From: Paludibacteraceae bacterium
GTDB taxonomy: Bacteria > Bacteroidota > Bacteroidia > Bacteroidales > Paludibacteraceae
Assembly (NCBI GenBank): GCA_017478725.1
Contig: JAFVDD010000014.1
Coordinates: 1-64,000 of the forward strand
DNA length: 64,000 nucleotides
Direction of reading: 5' to 3'
The stretch's first letter is position 1. The number at the start of each line of letters is the position of its first letter. Position numbers and translations under genes: made by a program. The notes under the pieces were generated by a model. That model had not been told where the DNA came from. It did not search any database and saw nothing but the letters and a program-made list of their open reading frames with translations. Of the stretch, positions 60,157 to 64,000 are shown piece by piece.

Positions 60157-61285
60157 TTTTTAGGAACGCCGCCGTCATATTGGACCATGCGTATTTGGTT
60201 TTCTCTTTTTTCAAATATGCCGTATATGCCTCCTGCCGGTTGTTTGTGAAATAATCCGCCAGGTCTGCTGCGATAGCATCTGCCGCCGGTTCGCAGGCAT
60301 AGCCCATTTGGTGGTCATGCACAATCTCTCCCAAGCCGCCTACGTTGGTGACCAGCATCGGTTTCTCGAAATGAAACGCGACTTGCGTCACGCCGGATTG
60401 CGTAGCAGATTTGTACGGCTGCACGATGAGATCCGCAGCGCCGAAATACTTGCGCAGGTCGGCATCGGGAATAAACTCATTGTGCAATACCACCCGTTCG
60501 GCCAGCCCGCCGGCCACTATCTGCTTGCGGTATTTGTCTTCATCCTCGTAAAACTCTCCGGCTATGATGAGTTGCAAGTCCGGCAGGCAGTCTTTGAGCC
60601 GGGCAAAGGCATCCAGCAACAGATCCAGCCCCTTATAGGCTCTTACTAATCCGAAGAACAGCATATAGGCTTTCTTCTCATCTAATCCCAAAGCCCTGCA
60701 AGCCTCCTTTTTGGTCATCCGCTCTCCGTAATGGTCATAGACAGGATGCGGAGAACTAAGGGCTAACGGACGAATGGACGAACGGCGGGAAGCTACTTTT
60801 TCTATATCCTTCACTACACTCTCGCTCAGCGCGACGAAGCCGTCCTGCGAGGCAACGAAATACGGCGCAAAGAGTTTGTCCAGGACACTCGGCTCATGAG
60901 GCATCATATTGTGAACCAGGGCAATCGCTTTGGTTTTGCCGTTACGGCGTGCGATGCGTGAGATCAGTCCGTAGGCAGGCGCAAAGAACGCCATCCAGTA
61001 GCAGCAGATGAGCAAGTCGGGAGCGGCTTTCTTGAGGGCATGTCCTACTTGGAGCCAGTTGAGGGGATTGCAGGAATTGAGGCACCGGCGTATGATGATG
61101 TCCGCAGGCGGCAGCTCGGACGAGTACTGCGTTTTGCCGGGGAAGAGGAACGACGGATATTGGAGCGTAAAGGTCCAAATCTCGACCTCATGTCCCTCTG
61201 CCGCGAACTGGCGAGCAAGACGTTCGTTGAAGGCTGCAAGGCCTCCACGGTAAGGGTATGCTGTGCCTAAAAGGATGATTTTCAT
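60137..61285 (-). CDS. Family 4 glycosyltransferase
   Basis: The 382-aa GT-B enzyme shows KIILLGTAYPYRGGLAAFNE (acceptor loop PYRGGLA), the linker and donor domain YMLFFGLVRAYKGLDLLLDA, LQLIIAGEFYEDEDKYR, AERVVLHNEFIPDADLRKYF and QSGVTQVAFHFEKPMLVTNV with GGLGEIV (E-x7-E region). It is coupled to ispD (4-bp overlap) and kdsD (4-bp overlap). A 7-bp repeat block (60753-60788) is read in frame as SSIRPLALSS, in the inter-domain linker. Likely a lipopolysaccharide-type sugar transferase; substrate unknown. Confidence 0.92.
   Translation of the reverse strand: MKIILLGTAYPYRGGLAAFNERLARQFAAEGHEVEIWTFTLQYPSFLFPGKTQYSSELPPADIIIRRCLNSCNPLNWLQVGHALKKAAPDLLICCYWMAFFAPAYGLISRIARRNGKTKAIALVHNMMPHEPSVLDKLFAPYFVASQDGFVALSESVVKDIEKVASRRSSIRPLALSSPHPVYDHYGERMTKKEACRALGLDEKKAYMLFFGLVRAYKGLDLLLDAFARLKDCLPDLQLIIAGEFYEDEDKYRKQIVAGGLAERVVLHNEFIPDADLRKYFGAADLIVQPYKSATQSGVTQVAFHFEKPMLVTNVGGLGEIVHDHQMGYACEPAADAIAADLADYFTNNRQEAYTAYLKKEKTKYAWSNMTAAFLKIMNIES
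60753..60788. repeat. 7-bp repeats inside the GT4 gene
   Basis: The units are GAACTAA, GGGCTAA, CGGACGA and ATGGACGA (8 bp). They are in frame in the linker between the two GT-B domains. Confidence 0.65.
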
Positions 61286-62013
61286 AAGTCTTCGCGGAAC
61301 GTTATTTTGCGGTTTTTTTCATCGCCGGGCACGATATAAACCGGTACTTCGGGCATAAACCGATGGAGTATTCCTATATCGTCAGTTGCAGCCACACCGC
61401 CTTGTTCTATTGCGCGTCGGAAAGCCTCGGCAATCACCGGCAAACGGAATGCCTGCGGCGTCTGGGCGCGCATCACCGTCTCACGGGGAGGCATTGATGT
61501 CAGGCAGTGGTCATGCGTCAGATAAACCGTGTCCGTGGAAGGCACCGCAACTGTTACGGCAGCATGTTTCTCCAAAGCCTCAGCTACATCCGCGAGGATG
61601 CGTTGCGACACAAACGGCCTCGCGGCATCGTGCAACCACAGGCAGCAAGCCTCTCCCGTCCTCCCCTGAAGGGAAGGAGAAAAGTCGCTATAAGCGATGA
61701 GGGCGTGCCATGAAGACTCCCACCGCTCGGTTCCTCCGGGGATGATTTTCTTTACTTTGCGCCATTCGTTGCGCTCGCATATATGCCGTGCCTCGTCTAT
61801 CCATTCCGGGTGCATCACTACCGCTATCTCGCTGATAGCCGGCGATAGCTCAAACGCATTAACCGAATGCTCGAGTACGGAGCGTCCGTCCTCAAGAGGC
61901 AGGAGTTGTTTGGGCATTGCGCCGCCGAACCTGCTGCCGGTTCCTCCGGCTAATATGACTGCGATGTGGTACACTTGTTCTTCGCGATACGGGCTATTTG
62001 CGCAGAATAGCAT
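61282..62013 (-). CDS. ispD: IspD/TarI-family cytidylyltransferase
   Basis: The 243-aa enzyme has HIAVILAGGTGSRFGGAMPK (CTP loop), IIPGGTERWESSWHALIAY, LHDAARPFV, VAVPSTDTVYLTHDHCLTSM, RAQTPQAFRLPVI, ATDDIGILHRF and NRKITFREDL. IspD makes CDP-methylerythritol in the MEP pathway; TarI makes CDP-ribitol. The sequence alone does not decide, and the neighbours (kdsC, GT4, kdsD) are surface-sugar genes. An added DFSPSLQGRTGE over the dispersed 17-bp element (61659-61675) splits WHAL and WLHDAARPF. The start may instead be GTG at 61971; the ATG overlaps kdsC. Confidence 0.8.
   Translation of the reverse strand: MLFCANSPYREEQVYHIAVILAGGTGSRFGGAMPKQLLPLEDGRSVLEHSVNAFELSPAISEIAVVMHPEWIDEARHICERNEWRKVKKIIPGGTERWESSWHALIAYSDFSPSLQGRTGEACCLWLHDAARPFVSQRILADVAEALEKHAAVTVAVPSTDTVYLTHDHCLTSMPPRETVMRAQTPQAFRLPVIAEAFRRAIEQGGVAATDDIGILHRFMPEVPVYIVPGDEKNRKITFREDL
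61659..61675. repeat. 17-bp dyad element in ispD
   Basis: TCCTCCCCTGAAGGGAA is related to 59401-59417 in inverted orientation. A small TCGCT-ATA-AGCGA hairpin follows (61684-61696). Confidence 0.7.
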
Positions 62014-62506
62014 CGGCTATTTCGCGAATGGCGCCTTGCCCTCCGGGGGTGTGGAGCACACGGATGTTCGGCAGAGCACGTACCTCTACCCGCGCGTTGG
62101 GAGGACAGCAGGGATAGCCGACCGCCTGGAGGAGATCGATGTCGTTGAGGTCGTCGCCTACATAGCAGACATCATCCAGCGAGATCTTCATTTTTGCGCA
62201 GATGCGTTTGGCCGCTTCGAGTTTGGAGAGCCCGCCTTTGAACTCCTTGCTTCCCACGCCGAGATAGAGATACTCGACATGCAGTTTCTCGGCACGCGCC
62301 TTGACAATAGAGGATTTCTCGGAAGTGAGGATACCACAAGGGATTCCCGCTTCGCGCAGCCGCACTAATCCCATTCCGTCATAGACACAGAAACGTTTCA
62401 TTGCCTCGCCTTCGGGAGTATAATACAGCGCTCCGTCGGTCAGGCAACCGTCCACGTCCGTAAGAAAAAGTTTCACAGCAGATAATTGATATACACCGGA
62501 AGCCAT
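61994..62506 (-). CDS. kdsC: 3-deoxy-D-manno-octulosonate 8-phosphate phosphatase
   Basis: KdsC dephosphorylates Kdo-8-P. The 170-aa HAD enzyme without cap domain has VKLFLTDVDGCLTDGALYYT (nucleophile DVD), VYDGMGLVRLREAGIPCGIL, LTSEKSSIVKARAEKL, YLGVGSKEFKGGLSKLEAAK and CYVGDDLNDIDLLQAVGYPC. Length and motifs are typical. With kdsD 2 kb away on the same strand this gives two of the four Kdo steps; kdsA and kdsB are not in the window. The 49-bp gap to thiL is repeat-like (GATTATTCGAAGATTC). Confidence 0.92.
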   Translation of the reverse strand: MASGVYQLSAVKLFLTDVDGCLTDGALYYTPEGEAMKRFCVYDGMGLVRLREAGIPCGILTSEKSSIVKARAEKLHVEYLYLGVGSKEFKGGLSKLEAAKRICAKMKISLDDVCYVGDDLNDIDLLQAVGYPCCPPNARVEVRALPNIRVLHTPGGQGAIREIADAILRK

Positions 62507-62555
62507 AGTAAAAATTTTAAGATTAGATTATTCGAAGATTCAAAAATTCAACGAT

Positions 62556-63584
62556 TTATTGGTTGAACGCATTCCATCCCTGTGCGCGCAGAGCGAGTTC
62601 TTCGCCGTTGCGTCCGATGAGATTGCAACCGTACTCGGGGTTGGTGATATGCCCGATGATGTACAGGTCGTCAATAGGAATGAGTTTTTCGTAGTCATCG
62701 AGCGAGCAGGTAAAGAGCAGTTCGTAGTCCTCACCGCCGTTCAGCGCACAGGTGACTATATTGAGGTTCATCTCCTCCGCCAGCGCAGCCGCCTGGAAAT
62801 CAATAGGCAGTTTGTCTTCATAGACGCAACAGCCTACGCCCGATTGCGAACATATATGCATGAGTTCGGAGGACAACCCGTCCGAAACATCCATCATTGC
62901 CGTAGGTTTGACTCCGGCCTTATGAAGCGCCTCCAATATATCACGGCGGGCTTCCGGTTTGAGTTGGCGTTCCAGGAGATATTCCTTGCCCTCAAAAGCC
63001 AGCTGCGCCTTATCGTCAGACGCCGCTACAATCCGTTCGCGTTCGAGGAGCTGGAGCCCCATATACGCCGTGCCGAGGTTGCCGGAGACACAAATCAGGT
63101 CATTCAGTTTGGCGCCGTTGCGATAGACGATATCCTTGGCTGCAGCCACTCCGAGGCATGTAATGGAGATGGTCAGCCCCGTCATGGATGCACAAGTGTC
63201 ACCTCCCACGATATCCACGCCGTAGCGTTCGCACGCCAGACGGATACCTGAATAGAGTTGCTCCAAATCTTCCACCGAGAAGCGTTTGGACACACCGAGC
63301 GAAACAGTAATCTGTGTCGGTGTGCCGTTCATAGCGTAGATATCCGAGAAATTGACAACCGCAGCTTTGTAGCCGAGATGTTTGAGCGGCACATATTCCA
63401 AATTAAAATGCACTCCCTCCAGGAGCATATCCGTCGTCATCAGCACTTTCTTCGCGCCGAAATCCATGACAGCACAATCGTCTCCGACGGCTTTCTTGGT
63501 AGAAGGCTGAAGGGGTTTCAAATCTTTAGTCAGATGTTTGATGAGTCCGAACTCACCAAGTGTAGATATTTCTGTTCTTGCCAT
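62556..63584 (-). CDS. thiL: Thiamine-monophosphate kinase
   Basis: ThiL phosphorylates thiamine-P to thiamine diphosphate. The 342-aa AIR-synthase-fold enzyme has LGEFGLIKHLTKDLKP, GDDCAVMDFGAKKVLMTTDM (Mg-ATP site), AVVNFSDIYAMNGTPTQI, GVDIVGGDTCASMTGLTISI, MDVSDGLSSELMHICSQSGV and NGGEDYELLF. All motifs are present. It is transcribed from its own promoter (63605-63635), divergent from ruvA, and may run into kdsC. Confidence 0.96.
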   Translation of the reverse strand: MARTEISTLGEFGLIKHLTKDLKPLQPSTKKAVGDDCAVMDFGAKKVLMTTDMLLEGVHFNLEYVPLKHLGYKAAVVNFSDIYAMNGTPTQITVSLGVSKRFSVEDLEQLYSGIRLACERYGVDIVGGDTCASMTGLTISITCLGVAAAKDIVYRNGAKLNDLICVSGNLGTAYMGLQLLERERIVAASDDKAQLAFEGKEYLLERQLKPEARRDILEALHKAGVKPTAMMDVSDGLSSELMHICSQSGVGCCVYEDKLPIDFQAAALAEEMNLNIVTCALNGGEDYELLFTCSLDDYEKLIPIDDLYIIGHITNPEYGCNLIGRNGEELALRAQGWNAFNQ

Positions 63585-63604
63585 ATTTATCCAAAATTAA
63601 CGTA

Positions 63605-63635
63605 CAAAGGTACGAAAAAAAGATGAAAGATGAAA
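63605..63635 (-). promoter_or_regulatory. Promoter of thiL
   Basis: TACCTTTG (complement of 63605-63612) is a good -7 box. The -33 position carries TTTC rather than TTTG. Confidence 0.6.
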
Positions 63636-63704
63636 ACAAGGATTGCATGAGGATAGTTTTTTTATAAAAAAAGATGCATTTTTTCTATAAAAATGCGCAC
63701 GCGC

Positions 63705-63735
63705 TTGCATATGTAAGAAAAAAGTAGTACCTTTG
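63705..63735 (+). promoter_or_regulatory. Promoter of ruvA
   Basis: TTGCATATG at 63705 and TACCTTTG at 63728-63735 are 19 bp apart. The ruvA ATG is at 63763. The 178-bp gap between thiL and ruvA holds only the two promoters and A/T-rich sequence. Confidence 0.8.
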
Positions 63736-63762
63736 CTCGCTAATTTTGGATAATTACGTCCT

Positions 63763-64000
63763 ATGATAGAATATATTCACGGCAAACTGGCAGAATTAAA
63801 TCCGACAGAGGCGATTGTAGAAGCCTCCGGCGTAGGCTATGCGATAGCCATCACGCTGCCTACCTACTCCGCCCTGATAGGCAAAGAGGCGTCCGGCGAG
63901 AAAGAGAGTGAAGGTGCTACAGTCAAACTATACACCACCGAAATCATTCGGGAGGACACGCATGAGTTGTACGGATTTGTCAGCCGCAGCGAACGCAGCA
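63763..64000 (+). CDS. ruvA: Holliday junction branch migration protein RuvA (cut by window end)
   Basis: The first 79 residues are visible: MIEYIHGKLAELNPTEAIVE, ASGVGYAIAITLPTYSALIG and TTEIIREDTHELYGFVSRSE. This is the N-terminal OB-fold (domain I) of RuvA, which tetramerises on Holliday junctions and guides RuvB. The loop before the last strand is slightly extended (EASGEKESEG). The rest lies beyond the window. Confidence 0.93.
   Translation, partial: MIEYIHGKLAELNPTEAIVEASGVGYAIAITLPTYSALIGKEASGEKESEGATVKLYTTEIIREDTHELYGFVSRSERS

Overview
This is a 64-kb stretch of Bacteroidota chromosome, most likely from the order Bacteroidales. The evidence is the Bacteroidota promoter signature (TTTG/TTGC, a 19-20 bp spacer, then TANNTTTG) in front of most transcription units, the near-absence of Shine-Dalgarno sites, and lineage-typical genes: gldG, a secreted protein with a type IX secretion (T9SS)-like C-terminal tail, PUR-alpha-like DUF3276, DUF4494, DUF5683, an Lnb-type acyltransferase, the glycine-lipid pair glsA/glsB, an Rpb6-like omega subunit and a long NusB. 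The left edge holds the 3' end of an IS110-type transposase and the right edge cuts ruvA. No rRNA, tRNA or CRISPR array was seen.

Layout. 0.1-2.3 kb (-): GT2 glycosyltransferase and a TPR-like protein. 2.4-9.3 kb (+): dnaE, folC, a nitroreductase lipoprotein and prmA, convergent with the (-) operon mnmE-yicC-gmk-nadD (9.2-12.6 kb). 12.7-16 kb: a small HTH-like protein, two related outer-membrane barrels and apbE. 16-18.6 kb: bamD, rpoZ, coaBC. 19-30.7 kb: a long (+) array of nusB, yajC, ybbR-like, degT-type aminotransferase, rpoN, PAP2-like, Lnb-like, a degenerate alkaline-phosphatase-superfamily protein, DUF4494, glsA, glsB and a PLP-binding protein fused to a HAD phosphatase. 30.7-34.8 kb: an accessory patch with two RelE/ParE-type toxin-antitoxin pairs and a T9SS-type secreted protein. 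35-42 kb: a ClpB lacking its N-domain, a FecCD permease, panB, an NrnA-like phosphoesterase and a double-parvulin PPIase. 42-51.7 kb: gldG, a LysM/periplasmic-binding fusion, a barrel protein, kduI, GT9, parA, parB, DUF5683, a MltD-like transglycosylase and a MerR regulator. 51.7-58.6 kb: a more A/T-rich surface-polysaccharide and accessory segment (YfhO, GT4, LicD, an AsnB-TagD fusion, a DUF1016 nuclease). 58.7-64 kb: kdsD, GT4, ispD-like, kdsC and thiL on (-), then ruvA.

How the genes work together. Several operons build the envelope: BamD and the PPIase (outer-membrane protein assembly), YajC (Sec), the Lnb-like protein (lipoprotein N-acylation), GlsA/GlsB (glycine lipids), KdsD/KdsC (Kdo) and the glycosyltransferases. 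The LicD, AsnB-TagD fusion and GT4 trio suggests attachment of a CDP-activated phospho-alcohol to a surface glycan.

The most unusual signal is not a gene. Short degenerate tandem repeats with fixed periods of 7, 8 and 11 bp occur at gene borders. The 7-bp kind, and a dispersed 17-bp dyad element, also sit in frame inside conserved housekeeping genes (nadD, the YggS domain, fecCD, nrnA, PPIase, GT4, YfhO, kdsD, ispD). In some cases they supply start codons. A second notable structure is a toxin-antitoxin module lying between two exact copies of a sorting-signal coding end.
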